Assembly (NCBI GenBank): GCA_001775055.1
Contig: MFBU01000014.1
Location: 1-48,903 of the forward strand
Reading direction: 5' to 3'
DNA length: 48,903 nucleotides
DNA from: Candidatus Curtissbacteria bacterium RIFCSPLOWO2_02_41_11
Lineage (GTDB): Bacteria; Patescibacteriota; Microgenomatia; Curtissbacterales; GWA2-41-24
Part shown: positions 32,754 through 41,227 of the stretch, piece by piece
Layout: the number at the start of each line of letters is the position of its first letter
How positions within the stretch are numbered: position 1 is the stretch's first letter
Notes under the pieces: model-generated
Seen by the model: only the letters and a program-made list of their open reading frames with translations
The model's database searches: none
What the model was told of the DNA's origin: nothing
Position numbers and translations under genes: made by a program

Positions 32754-34421
32754 ATGTTCTACTTTCTCAAAAATGGTGCCAATTTTCTAAAGAGAAGACA
32801 AGAAGATGTACTTTCAGCGGCCTTTGTTATTGCCTTTTCCGTTGCTCTTTCCAGGATTTTAGGCCTAGTGCGCTATCGGCTTCTTGCTTCGTATTTCGGT
32901 GATAACATTCAACTCTTGGACAGTTTTATTGCGGCATCTATACTTCCGGAGGCAATTTTTGAAGTCTTAATTTTTGGCACGATCGCTCTTGCCTTTATCC
33001 CGGTTTTTTCCCAGTATTTGTCGCGCGAAAAACTTGAAAAGGCTTGGCGTCTTTCATCAACAATGATTACCCTAGGCCTTTTTGCCTTTGCAGTTCTGGC
33101 GATATTAATTCTTGCTCTTGCCAATTTTATTGCTCCGATTATTGCTCCCGGTCTTATTTCTAAGGACCCCTTGGCTTTACCCTTAATTGCCAGATTGCTT
33201 CGAATTATGATTCTGGCGCAGTTTTTCTTTGTAATTTCAATATTTTTAACCGGTGTCCTGCAGTCATTTCAACGCTTTCTAGTACCTGCCTTAGCCTCGG
33301 TTTTTTACAATATTGGCATTATTCTTTCCATAATTTTTTTGGTTCCGGTTTTCGGTATTTACGCTCCGGCTATTGGCATGATACTAGGAGCACTTCTTCA
33401 TTTAGTAATTCAATTACCCCTGGCGCTTTCTTTGGGCTTTAAGTTTAGGCCTAATTTGGATATTGGCAATAAAGATGTTCGTCAAACCATTGCCTTAATG
33501 TGGCCGCGCTCAATTGCCCTCGGTTTAATAAGAATTTCTGATATGATCAACATTGCTTTGGCTTCAATTGCCACCGTCGGTTCAATTGTTGCTTTTAACT
33601 TCGCTCAAGTTTTACAGTATGTACCGGCTGCTCTTTTTGCAGCCTCAATCGCCCAGGCTGCCTTACCGTCTCTTTCAATTGAGTTTAATGCCAAAAGATA
33701 TGAGCAATTTAAAAAGATTTTTATGCAGTCACTTCATCAAATTCTTTTTCTAATTTTGCCAGCAGCGGCTATTTTGGCTATTTTGAGAATTCCTGCAGTT
33801 AGACTGGTTTTCGGCGCCAGAGAGTTTCCTTGGGAAACGACAGTTTTAACAGGTAGGGTTTTAATTGCTTTTTCAATTGGTATTGCCGCCCAAGCAACCA
33901 GCCTGCTTCTAACTCGAGGATTTTATGCTGTAAAGGATAGCATTACACCTGTTAAAATTAATGTTTTAACTGTCGTTTTCAATATTGCCTTAAGCTTGAT
34001 ATTTATTCTAATTCTTAAGCTTTCAATTATTTATCTTGCCATTGCCTATTCAACCGCCAATATTATCAATGCCATTTTACTTTTGTATTTATTGGATCGA
34101 AAAGTTTCTTTTAATAAAACAGAGCTATTTTTACCTGTCTTTAAGATGTTGGTAATCAGTCTTATTACTGCAGTTTTTCTTTACATCCCCATGAAGCTTT
34201 TGGATCAGTTGGTTTTTGACACAACGCGCACAATCGGTTTACTTCTTCTTACAGGAATTGCTACACTGGTTGGTCTTTTAGTTTATATTTTTCTTTCTTG
34301 GCTTTTGAAAGTAGAGCAAGTTTTTATCTTTTACAATTTTGCCAAAAGAGTAATTTTATTGCCTTCAAAACTGGTCAGTCCTGCACCAACTTCAATCGAT
34401 GCCCAACAACCAAATCCGTAA
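32754..34421 (+). CDS. murJ: Lipid II flippase MurJ
   Basis: A 555-residue MOP-superfamily membrane protein with about 14 helices that flips lipid II for peptidoglycan synthesis. Typical regions are SRILGLVRYRLLASYFG near the N-terminus, LPEAIFEVLIFGTIALAFIPVFSQY, and the paired PRSIALGLIRISDMINIALAS. ATG 32754 is used because the longer frame runs through tandem DNA repeats. It overlaps lepA by 23 nt. With the PBP and FemAB-like genes it supports an active peptidoglycan pathway. Confidence 0.95.
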   Translation: MFYFLKNGANFLKRRQEDVLSAAFVIAFSVALSRILGLVRYRLLASYFGDNIQLLDSFIAASILPEAIFEVLIFGTIALAFIPVFSQYLSREKLEKAWRLSSTMITLGLFAFAVLAILILALANFIAPIIAPGLISKDPLALPLIARLLRIMILAQFFFVISIFLTGVLQSFQRFLVPALASVFYNIGIILSIIFLVPVFGIYAPAIGMILGALLHLVIQLPLALSLGFKFRPNLDIGNKDVRQTIALMWPRSIALGLIRISDMINIALASIATVGSIVAFNFAQVLQYVPAALFAASIAQAALPSLSIEFNAKRYEQFKKIFMQSLHQILFLILPAAAILAILRIPAVRLVFGAREFPWETTVLTGRVLIAFSIGIAAQATSLLLTRGFYAVKDSITPVKINVLTVVFNIALSLIFILILKLSIIYLAIAYSTANIINAILLLYLLDRKVSFNKTELFLPVFKMLVISLITAVFLYIPMKLLDQLVFDTTRTIGLLLLTGIATLVGLLVYIFLSWLLKVEQVFIFYNFAKRVILLPSKLVSPAPTSIDAQQPNP

Positions 34422-36168
34422 CTTCGCCATCATTGCCCACATTGACCACGGCAAGTCGACGCTCGCTGATCGCATTATGGAAATTTGCGGCGCCGTTGAC
34501 AAAAATCATCCGGCTCAGATGTTAGACAATTTGGAGCTTGAGCGCGAACATGGCATTACCATAAAACTTAAAGCCATTCGTCTTGACTACACTTTGCACT
34601 CTACACTTTACACTTTGAACTTACTTGACACCCCCGGCCATGTCGATTTTTCCTATGAAGTCTCCAGGTCTTTGGCATCAGTCGAAGGCGCCATCCTTTT
34701 GGTCGACGCCACCCAAGGCGTTCAAGCCCAAACTCTGGCCAACTACAATCTGGCTATCCAAGCAAACCTCGTCCTTATTCCGGTTATTAATAAGATTGAC
34801 TTGCCCCAAGCCGAAATCGAAAAAACCGAACAAGAATTGGTCTCTTGCGGTTTCAAAAAAGAAGAGATCATCAAAATCTCAGCCAAAACCGGTGCAGGTG
34901 TTGAACAACTTCTTTCAGAGATTATCAAAAAGATACCTGCACCCTCCGAAGCCTTGGCGAAGGAGGGCGATAAACTCTCAGCTCTAATATTCGATTCGGC
35001 TCTTGATCCTTATAAGGGTGTTATTACCACTGTCCGTCTATTTGGCGGTCAACTTAAAGTAGGTGATCAGATTAAGTTTTTAAAAACGGGTGCAGCGGCT
35101 GAAGTTTTACAAATCGGCTATCTTTCCCCAAAATCTGTTTATGAAAATCAAATTGAATCAGGCCAAGTGGGCTTTATCGTTACCAATCTCAAAGATTTAT
35201 CAAAAGTTAAAGTCGGCGATACCATTACTAGCTTCTCCAACCCCAACTCCTCACCTTTACCTGGTTACCAAGAAGCTAAACCGGTCGTCTTTTTGTCCTT
35301 TTATCCCACTGACCCTCATCAATTACCCAAACTCAAAGACGCTTTCGAAAAATTAAGGCTCAACGACTCATCACTCAGTTTTTCACCAGAGTCTTCAACT
35401 TCCTTGGGTATGGGTTTTCGCGTCGGCTTCTTAGGCCTTCTGCATGCCCAAATCACCCAAGAAAGGCTCGAGAGGGAATATAATCTGGATATAATTGCAA
35501 TTTCTCCGTCCGTTAATTTCCAAATCGATGGCAAAACAGTCAACAAACCTTCGGAATTTGATCCGGCATCCAAGGATATTAAAGAGCCTTATGCCAAAGT
35601 CACCATTTTTACGCCCCAAAAATATTACGGGCAGGTCTCTAATTTGGTTCATGAAAAAAGGGGAGAGATTATAAATTCCGAAAGTTTGGGAAATTTGTTA
35701 CAAATCGAAGCCGATATTCCACTTCTTGATTTACTGATCGGTTTTTACGATCAGCTCAAAAGCATAAGTTCAGGTTTTGCGTCCTTTGATTTTGAAGTCA
35801 TTGATTATCGCCCGGCCAACTTAGTTAAGCTAGATATTTTGGTCAACCACCAGCTAGTCGAGGGTTTGGTTCAAATCGTCCCCAAGGAAAAAGCAGAAAA
35901 TATAGGGCGCAAATTTACCGAAAAGTTAAAGGAGGCAATTCCCAGACAACAAATTCCCATTCCGATTCAAGCTGCCATTGGCGCAAAAATCATCGCCCGC
36001 GAAACCGTTCCGGCCTATCGCAAAGATGTCACCCAAAAACTCTACGGCGGCGATGTCACCCGCAAAATGAAGCTTTTGGAAAAGCAAAAGAAAGGCAAAA
36101 AACGCATGCGCAAGTTTGGTAGTATAGACATACCTCAAGAAGCCTTTTTGGCAGTTTTAAAGATATGA
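34399..36168 (+). CDS. lepA: Elongation factor 4 (LepA)
   Basis: A 589-residue translational GTPase that acts on stalled or back-translocated ribosomes. The G1 motif is AHIDHGKST (13-21), G3 is DTPGHVDF (77-84), G4 is NKID (131-134), and the C-terminal LepA-specific domain ends with GGDVTRKMKLLEKQKKGKK. Residues 65-74 (TLHSTLYTLN) replace the usual loop before G3 and are encoded by a repeat word. A second palindromic word lies at residues 182-190. The start ATG 34399 is inside the end of murJ. Confidence 0.97.
   Translation: MPNNQIRNFAIIAHIDHGKSTLADRIMEICGAVDKNHPAQMLDNLELEREHGITIKLKAIRLDYTLHSTLYTLNLLDTPGHVDFSYEVSRSLASVEGAILLVDATQGVQAQTLANYNLAIQANLVLIPVINKIDLPQAEIEKTEQELVSCGFKKEEIIKISAKTGAGVEQLLSEIIKKIPAPSEALAKEGDKLSALIFDSALDPYKGVITTVRLFGGQLKVGDQIKFLKTGAAAEVLQIGYLSPKSVYENQIESGQVGFIVTNLKDLSKVKVGDTITSFSNPNSSPLPGYQEAKPVVFLSFYPTDPHQLPKLKDAFEKLRLNDSSLSFSPESSTSLGMGFRVGFLGLLHAQITQERLEREYNLDIIAISPSVNFQIDGKTVNKPSEFDPASKDIKEPYAKVTIFTPQKYYGQVSNLVHEKRGEIINSESLGNLLQIEADIPLLDLLIGFYDQLKSISSGFASFDFEVIDYRPANLVKLDILVNHQLVEGLVQIVPKEKAENIGRKFTEKLKEAIPRQQIPIPIQAAIGAKIIARETVPAYRKDVTQKLYGGDVTRKMKLLEKQKKGKKRMRKFGSIDIPQEAFLAVLKI
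34591..34620. repeat. Repeat word inside lepA (CTACACTTTACACTTTG type)
   Basis: ACACTTTGCACTCTACACTT and following TACACTTTG units encode TLHSTLYTLN between the conserved IRLDY and LLDTPGHVDF. Confidence 0.75.
34942..34967. repeat. Palindromic word inside lepA
   Basis: CCCTCC (34942-34947) and GGAGGG (34962-34967) flank GAAGCCTTGGCGAA, making a near-palindrome of 26 bp. It encodes part of APSEALAKEGD in a loop between the G domain and domain II. Confidence 0.65.
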
Positions 36169-36581
36169 AATACGATTATTTTATTTCTTCAAGATGGCGA
36201 AACCGAGATCAAGTTTTGGATCTCGTTTCAAAATTACGCAGAAAGGGCAAGAAGGTTTTCTGTTTTATGGAAGGCAAGCAAGGATTCGATCCGAATGAGG
36301 ATCCAGAAAAAGTGATGAAAAGCTTCGAATCAATTCCCGATTGGAGAAACAACAAAACCATCAAAAGAATTTTCAAAATAGATCTGCAGGGCTTAAAAGA
36401 TTCCATGGCAGTAATAGTTCTTCTGCCAGGGGGCAAATCGACTCACTTAGAAGCAGGGATAGCTTATGGTCTCAATAAAAAACTCATTTTGATAGGTGAA
36501 CAAAAGGAAACAGAAAGTCTTTACCTTATTTTCAAGGAAGTCTTTCCAAGTGTTCCATCTTTTCTGAAAACTGTAAGATGA
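36165..36581 (+). CDS. Nucleoside 2-deoxyribosyltransferase-like protein
   Basis: A 138-residue small Rossmann-like protein. The N-terminal YDYFISSRWRNR, and the late block IVLLPGGKSTHLEAGIAYGLNKKLILIG with a likely catalytic Glu96, resemble nucleoside 2-deoxyribosyltransferases and related nucleotide N-hydrolases. A TIR-like reading is less likely, because the Glu lies in the STHLEAG signature. ATGA overlaps link it both to lepA (36165) and to the following ITPase-type gene (36578), suggesting a nucleotide-cleaning role. Confidence 0.7.
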   Translation: MKYDYFISSRWRNRDQVLDLVSKLRRKGKKVFCFMEGKQGFDPNEDPEKVMKSFESIPDWRNNKTIKRIFKIDLQGLKDSMAVIVLLPGGKSTHLEAGIAYGLNKKLILIGEQKETESLYLIFKEVFPSVPSFLKTVR

Positions 36582-37108
36582 AAATCGCAGTTGGTTCGAC
36601 AAATCCGGTTAAAATCGAAGCAGCAAAAAGGGCTTTTGGAAAAGTCTGGCCAAAGAAAAAATTGGAGATTGTTGGGATCGAAGTTCCATCCGGTGTTTCC
36701 CAACAGCCGATGACGGACAAAGAAGCAGTCAAAGGTGCCAGAAACAGAGCAAAAGTAGCAATCAAATCAGCCCGTGCCGATTTTGGGGTAGGACTGGAAG
36801 GTGGTTTGCAGAAATTTGAGGGAATTTGGTTTGATACAGGTTGGATTGTGATTGTCGATAAAAACGGAAAAGAAGGGATCGGTTCGACAATCCGAATGCA
36901 AAATGCACCAAAGACAATAAGAATGGTTAAGGCTGGTATGGAGCTTGGGCACGTTGACGATGTAGTTTTTAAGGTCAAAAACAGCAAACAGGGCGACGGC
37001 CATTTTGGTTTAATGAGCAAAAATGCGGTTAACAGAGCCGAAGCTTACACAGAAGGTGTAATTTCCGCCCTCGTTCGCTTTATCCGCCCCGAACTTTTTT
37101 ATGAATGA
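36578..37108 (+). CDS. yjjX: Inosine/xanthosine triphosphatase (YjjX/DUF84 type)
   Basis: A 176-residue house-cleaning NTPase that removes ITP/XTP. It begins MKIAVGSTNPVKIEA, the typical substrate loop, followed by VPSGVSQQPMTDKEAVKGARNRA. GVGLEGGL and DTGWIVIVDKNG follow, and GHFGLMSKNAVNRAEAYTEGV forms the C-terminal signature. The length is normal. It overlaps the deoxyribosyltransferase-like gene by ATGA. The gene ends just before the hrcA promoter. Confidence 0.9.
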   Translation: MKIAVGSTNPVKIEAAKRAFGKVWPKKKLEIVGIEVPSGVSQQPMTDKEAVKGARNRAKVAIKSARADFGVGLEGGLQKFEGIWFDTGWIVIVDKNGKEGIGSTIRMQNAPKTIRMVKAGMELGHVDDVVFKVKNSKQGDGHFGLMSKNAVNRAEAYTEGVISALVRFIRPELFYE

Positions 37109-37112
37109 GCTC

Positions 37113-37150
37113 TTGACAATAATTAGCACTCGTGGTACATTGTCTGCTAA
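37113..37150 (+). promoter_or_regulatory. hrcA promoter with CIRCE-like HrcA operator
   Basis: TTGACA (37113-37118), a 17-nt spacer, TACATT (37136-37141). Overlapping it, TTAGCACTC (37123-37131) matches the left CIRCE arm exactly. GTCTGCTAA (37142-37150) matches the right arm at 7 of 9 positions, with a spacer of 10 instead of 9. A further leader hairpin follows (GGCGAG 37152-37157 with CTCGCC 37174-37179). Confidence 0.75.
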
Positions 37151-37187
37151 CGGCGAGGTGCTCTAGCTGCCCACTCGCCTACACTAT

Positions 37188-37907
37188 ATGGATTTAACAG
37201 ACAGACAAAAAAATCTGCTTCGAGTAGTTATCGAAAAATATATCGAAACTGCCGAGGCGGTCGGTTCGGAGACTATTGAAAAAGAAGGTGGTCTTGGCGT
37301 TTCGCCGGCAACCATCAGAAACGAGATGGTTAAATTAACCTCACTTGGCTATCTTCGCCAACCGCACACTTCTGCAGGCAGAACTCCGACATCACTGGGT
37401 ATGAAATTCTATGTCGATCAGTTAATGGAAGAAAAATCCCTGTCACTCAAGGATGAAGTCGCTATTAAAGAGGAACTCGGTGAACAGAAAGAGCACTTCA
37501 ATAAACTACTCCGTCACACCGCAAAAGTTTTGGCAGATCAAACTCATTATCTGGCTCTGGCAACTGACGAGGAAAACGATGTTTATGCAGCTGGTATGGC
37601 CAATATTTTGGATATGCCCGAATTTTATGACATTGATATTACTAAAACCGTTCTTTCAATGCTTGATAAAGTTGAGATGCTCTCCCAAATATTTGGTCAA
37701 CTGGCAGCCGAGGATCAGATTAAAATACTTTTTGGTGAAGAACTGGGTATGCCTTATCTTGAGCCCTGCGGATTTGTGATTTCCCGCTATCAAATGCCCC
37801 ATCATCAAGGCATGTTGGCAATAGTCGGTCCGTCACGACTTAATTATCCGGTGATTATTCCGACACTGAGATATTTTTCGCAACTATTATCAAGCCTTGG
37901 AGTTTAA
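37188..37907 (+). CDS. hrcA: Heat-inducible transcription repressor HrcA
   Basis: A 239-residue repressor that binds CIRCE and controls chaperone genes. The N-terminal winged helix reads LTDRQKNLLRVVIEKYIET and VSPATIRNEMVKLTSLGYLRQPHTSAGRTPT. The C-terminal part ends GMLAIVGPSRLNYPVIIPTLRYFSQLL. It is about 100 residues shorter than usual; the inserted central domain is mostly missing. The start ATG 37188 has a hairpin leader and no Shine-Dalgarno. It autoregulates through the operator upstream and leads the hrcA-grpE-dnaK block. Confidence 0.95.
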   Translation: MDLTDRQKNLLRVVIEKYIETAEAVGSETIEKEGGLGVSPATIRNEMVKLTSLGYLRQPHTSAGRTPTSLGMKFYVDQLMEEKSLSLKDEVAIKEELGEQKEHFNKLLRHTAKVLADQTHYLALATDEENDVYAAGMANILDMPEFYDIDITKTVLSMLDKVEMLSQIFGQLAAEDQIKILFGEELGMPYLEPCGFVISRYQMPHHQGMLAIVGPSRLNYPVIIPTLRYFSQLLSSLGV

Positions 37908-37913
37908 TTTCAG

Positions 37914-38468
37914 ATGACAGACGATAAAAAAACTGCTCAAAATCAAGATGTCAAGAAAAGGCAAATAGCAAAAGGTGAGAGCAAAAGCAAGCAACTTGAG
38001 GAGCAACTTAAAAGAGCCTTGGCAGATTATCAGAATTTGGAAAGACGGGTCGAGGAAGAAAGAAGACTGTTGGGTCAGCTCTCTTCGGCAATTTTAATAG
38101 AGAAATTTTTGCCGGTTCTTGATAATCTTGAAAATGCCAAAAAACATATCGATGATCAGGGTTTGGAAATGGTTATTAATCAGTTTAAAGACGTTTTAAA
38201 AACAGAAGGAGTTGAAGAAATAGTTGCCGAGGGAACTAAATTTGACCCAAATTTACACGAGGCAACGGAAGTTGCTGAGGGTCAAAACGACGGAATAATT
38301 GCCAGAGTTATCAGAAAGGGTTATAAAATAAATAATAAGGTTATTCGGCCGGCTCAAGTTATCGTTGAGAGGTCACAGGTTAATCAAAACACTGCCGCCA
38401 AAGGCGAGCCTCGCTCAGATGATGAGCGGGAGGAGAAAGCTGAAGAGCATACGAATGTATACGAATGA
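37914..38468 (+). CDS. grpE: Nucleotide-exchange factor GrpE
   Basis: A 184-residue co-chaperone that releases ADP from DnaK. The N-terminal coiled coil (about 22-55) leads to FLPVLDNLENAKKH and the C-terminal beta region (FDPNLHEATEV, VIRKGYKINNKVIRPAQVIV). The last 24 residues (from about 161) are not GrpE-like. They are encoded by repeat words, including a GCCAAAGGCGAGCCTCGC block and the ACGAATGTATACGAATGAA word in which the stop codon lies. The start ATG 37914 is 6 nt after the hrcA stop. Confidence 0.95.
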   Translation: MTDDKKTAQNQDVKKRQIAKGESKSKQLEEQLKRALADYQNLERRVEEERRLLGQLSSAILIEKFLPVLDNLENAKKHIDDQGLEMVINQFKDVLKTEGVEEIVAEGTKFDPNLHEATEVAEGQNDGIIARVIRKGYKINNKVIRPAQVIVERSQVNQNTAAKGEPRSDDEREEKAEEHTNVYE

Positions 38469-38500
38469 ATCCGAATACCAAGTTTTCAAAATTAAAATGC
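38447..38500. repeat. ACGAATGTATACGAATGAATCCGAAT-type word at the grpE end
   Basis: CATACGAATGTATACGAATG and ATCCGAATACC units run through the last six grpE codons, the stop, and into the gap before dnaK. Related words occur after dnaK at 40488-40584. Confidence 0.65.
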
Positions 38501-38563
38501 GAAATCAATTCAAAGCATTTGGATCAATTCGGAGTAATAAAATTTTGATAAATTAGGATAAAT

Positions 38564-40480
38564 ATGTCTAAGATAATTGGTATTGATTTAGGAACAACTA
38601 ATTCGGCAGTCGCCGTTGTTGAGGCTGGCAAGCCGAAAGTTATCCATTCGTCAGAGGGCAGAAATATTATTCCTTCAGTAGTGGATGTGTCCAAACACAT
38701 CGTCGGTGATGTCGCCAAGCGCCAAATGGTTGTTAACCCAAAGACCACCGTCTTCTCAATCAAAAGGCTGATGGGCCGCAAATATAAAGATCCGGAGGTC
38801 CAGAAGGATATCAAGTGGCTTCCTTATGATATTAAGGAAGGCCGCGACGGTATGGCCGTTGTCAATGTCGAAGGCAAAGATTACACGCCTCAGGAAATTT
38901 CGGCAATGATTTTAGGCAAAATTAAAACCGATGCTGAGGCCTACCTTGGAGGTAAAGTTGAACAAGCGGTAATTACTGTGCCGGCTTACTTTGATGATTC
39001 CCAGCGCCAGGCGACCAAACAAGCGGGCGAAATTGCCGGCTTTAAAGTAGAGCGAATAATCAACGAGCCAACGGCTGCGGCACTCGCCTACGGACTCGAT
39101 AAAGCGCATGCCCATACCATTGCCGTTTATGATCTTGGCGGCGGCACTTTTGATATCTCGATTTTGGAACTTGGTGATGGTGTTTTTGAGGTTAAAGCCA
39201 CTAACGGTGATACGCATTTGGGCGGTGACGATTTTGACGCTAAAATTATTGAATTTTTGTCAGATGAGTTTAAAAAAGAATCCGGCGTAGATATTTCTAA
39301 GGATAGATCGGCGCTGCAAAGGCTTCGAGATGGAGCCGAAAAGGCCAAAATCGAACTTTCGACAACTTCTGAAACTGAAGTTTCAATTCCCTATTTAACA
39401 GCCGATCAAACCGGCCCCAAGCATCTGCAATTTAAGCTTTCACGGGCCAAGTTGGAATCGATTATTGGTGATTTGGTTGAAAAAACTTTTGGGCCAGTTA
39501 AAGACTGTCTCAAAGACGCCAAGCTTGATGCTAAAAAAATTGATGAAGTTATTCTGGTTGGCGGAATGACCAGAATGCCGCTGGTGACTAAAAGAGTTCA
39601 GGAATTTTTCGGCAAAGAACCGCATAAAGGCTTAAATCCTGATGAAGTTGTGGCTATCGGTGCGGCTGTCCAAGGAGCGGTCCTAGGCGGGGAAATGAAA
39701 GAGATGGTGCTTTTGGATGTAACTCCTTTAACTTTGGGAATTGAAACTTTAGGTGCTGTTTCCACTGCTCTTATTCCTAGAAACACCACTATTCCTACAT
39801 CAAAATCCGAAATTTTCTCAACTGCTTCTGACAATCAAACCTCGGTTGAAATTAATGTGCTGCAAGGAGAAAGACCAATGGCTGCTGACAACAAGTCTCT
39901 AGGCCGGTTTATTCTGGATGGAATTCCGCCGGCTCCTCGTGGTATTCCGCAGGTCGAGGTTATTTTTGATCTTGACGCCAACGGTATTTTAAACGTGACT
40001 GCTAAGGATAAGGCGACTAGCAAGGAACAATCAATCAAAATTACCGGCTCAACCGGCCTAACGCCTGATGAGATTGAAAGGATGACTAAAGAGGCGGAAG
40101 AGCACGCCAAAGAAGATGAGACCCGTAAAGAAGAAATCGAAACCAGAAACCGAGCCGACGCTCTTGTTTATCAGGCAGAGAAAGCACTTAAAGATGCCGG
40201 TGATAAAGTCCCTACAGAGGTTAAGACTGAAGTTGAAGAAAAAATCAAAGCCCTCAAAGAAATCGAGTCATCCGCTCCTATTGAAGAGGTTAAGGCCAAA
40301 ACTGAAGAGTTATCAAATATTCTCTCCAAAATAGGTCAATCAATGTACGGCCAGCCAGGTGGCGAAACGGGTCAGCCAGATGCCCAAGCATCACCAGGTT
40401 CAGACAGCGAAACTAAAGAGGAACCGAAAGCATCAGGCGACACCGGTGAAGTTCAAGAGGGAGAGGTTGTCAAAGAATAA
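38564..40480 (+). CDS. dnaK: Chaperone DnaK (Hsp70)
   Basis: A full-length 638-residue Hsp70. Signatures: [14 protein letters not shown] at the N-terminus, [17 protein letters not shown], the [12 protein letters not shown] phosphate loop, [11 protein letters not shown], then the substrate-binding domain ([19 protein letters not shown]) and the helical lid. The tail is acidic and Gln/Gly/Ser-rich. AGGA (38554-38557) serves as a Shine-Dalgarno before ATG 38564. It works with GrpE and DnaJ encoded on either side. Confidence 0.99.
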   Translation: MSKIIGIDLGTTNSAVAVVEAGKPKVIHSSEGRNIIPSVVDVSKHIVGDVAKRQMVVNPKTTVFSIKRLMGRKYKDPEVQKDIKWLPYDIKEGRDGMAVVNVEGKDYTPQEISAMILGKIKTDAEAYLGGKVEQAVITVPAYFDDSQRQATKQAGEIAGFKVERIINEPTAAALAYGLDKAHAHTIAVYDLGGGTFDISILELGDGVFEVKATNGDTHLGGDDFDAKIIEFLSDEFKKESGVDISKDRSALQRLRDGAEKAKIELSTTSETEVSIPYLTADQTGPKHLQFKLSRAKLESIIGDLVEKTFGPVKDCLKDAKLDAKKIDEVILVGGMTRMPLVTKRVQEFFGKEPHKGLNPDEVVAIGAAVQGAVLGGEMKEMVLLDVTPLTLGIETLGAVSTALIPRNTTIPTSKSEIFSTASDNQTSVEINVLQGERPMAADNKSLGRFILDGIPPAPRGIPQVEVIFDLDANGILNVTAKDKATSKEQSIKITGSTGLTPDEIERMTKEAEEHAKEDETRKEEIETRNRADALVYQAEKALKDAGDKVPTEVKTEVEEKIKALKEIESSAPIEEVKAKTEELSNILSKIGQSMYGQPGGETGQPDAQASPGSDSETKEEPKASGDTGEVQEGEVVKE

Positions 40481-40487
40481 TATTTAA

Positions 40488-40584
40488 CGATGCTAATATA
40501 CGAATTCATACTAATCATACTAATTTAACTCCGAGCTGAACGGATATATTCGTATAATTAGTATCCATAAGTATATTTGCATCG
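40488..40584. repeat. Long imperfect inverted repeat downstream of dnaK
   Basis: Arms 40488-40524 and 40548-40584 (37 nt each) match in about 29-30 positions when one is reverse-complemented, including CGATGC, AATATAC and ATACTAAT blocks. The loop is 23 nt. It begins 8 nt after the dnaK stop and could form a hairpin that ends or protects the transcript. The right arm contains TATAAT (40553-40558), possibly the promoter of the next gene. Confidence 0.7.
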
Positions 40585-40597
40585 ACAGGTACTTTAG

Positions 40598-41026
40598 ATG
40601 AATCTTAAGACAGAAATATTTGTACTTTGCGATCATGCTACCGTTTCCCAAGATCAAAAACTTTCCATCATTGGCATTTTTGATCAGTTTTTCGTTGCCA
40701 ATTTGCCTACCAATTGGCCAAAGATGTATTTGGTGGCGGTAGTCAAGGGAGAAGCGGGCAAAGAATATTCTTTAACACTAAAGCTAACTCCTCCTCAAAA
40801 AGTTGAATCCACCTTTCCAGACAAAGAATTTAAAATAACTTTAGGCCAAAATGGTAAGGCTAATGTAATGACGGAACTGGTCAATTTTCCGCTTGCTATT
40901 GTCGGGGTTCACAAAATCCAAATTTTAAATGAAAAAGATTTGGTCGGGGAGCTGGAATTTAAAGTCAATAAGACAACAGCGACATATGGCGGACAAGATC
41001 TTGCTGGCAAAAAAGTTGCCAACTAA
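40598..41026 (+). CDS. DUF6941-like protein of unknown function
   Basis: A 142-residue soluble beta-rich protein beginning MNLKTEIFVLCDHATVSQDQ and continuing KLSIIGIFDQFFVANLPTNW. This resembles a widespread uncharacterised family (DUF6941, assigned from memory). It looks like a compact beta-sandwich. No catalytic motif is apparent. It sits between dnaK and dnaJ, behind the long inverted repeat, so it may not be part of the heat-shock transcript. The start is ATG 40598. Confidence 0.7.
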   Translation: MNLKTEIFVLCDHATVSQDQKLSIIGIFDQFFVANLPTNWPKMYLVAVVKGEAGKEYSLTLKLTPPQKVESTFPDKEFKITLGQNGKANVMTELVNFPLAIVGVHKIQILNEKDLVGELEFKVNKTTATYGGQDLAGKKVAN

Positions 41027-41110
41027 TCAAATCCTAAGCACTAAATTCTAAACCCTAAATAAATCCCAAATTCTAAATTCAAATGTTTAAAACATTCTGA
41101 TTTTGAATTT
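41027..41110. repeat. CTAAATTCTAAACCCTAAAT-type degenerate words
   Basis: Variants of TAAATTCTAAA, CCCTAAATAAATCC and AAATTCAAATGTTTAAAAC fill the gap after 41026. The end of the block (GAATTTAGATATAAT) supplies a -10 box at 41114-41119. Confidence 0.7.
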
Positions 41111-41125
41111 AGATATAATACAACC

Positions 41126-41227
41126 ATGGCTACCAACAGCGATTTAGCCCCGCAGTTCCTAAAATTTTGTCATAATAAACAAAATAAAATTTTAGGAACG
41201 AGGAGCGCAGACTTTTTGAATTTATGA
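41126..41227 (+). CDS. Possible 33-residue leader ORF coupled to dnaJ
   Basis: ATG 41126 lies 6 nt after TATAAT (41114-41119) and opens a 33-codon frame beginning MATNSDLAPQFLKFC. It ends with TGA 41225-41227, overlapping the dnaJ start as ATGA. The frame runs straight through a 14-bp inverted repeat. It resembles no known protein and may be a translational-coupling leader or a coincidence. Confidence 0.4.
   Translation: MATNSDLAPQFLKFCHNKQNKILGTRSADFLNL
41155..41199. promoter_or_regulatory. Perfect 14-bp inverted repeat upstream of dnaJ
   Basis: GTTCCTAAAATTTT (41155-41168) and AAAATTTTAGGAAC (41186-41199) are exact complements around a 17-nt loop. The right arm ends 24 nt before the dnaJ ATG, so folding in mRNA could affect dnaJ expression. 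Confidence 0.7.

Noticed and set aside
36165-36581. TIR-domain defence protein
   Set aside because: The STHLEAG block fits nucleoside deoxyribosyltransferases better, and the gene is embedded with lepA and yjjX.
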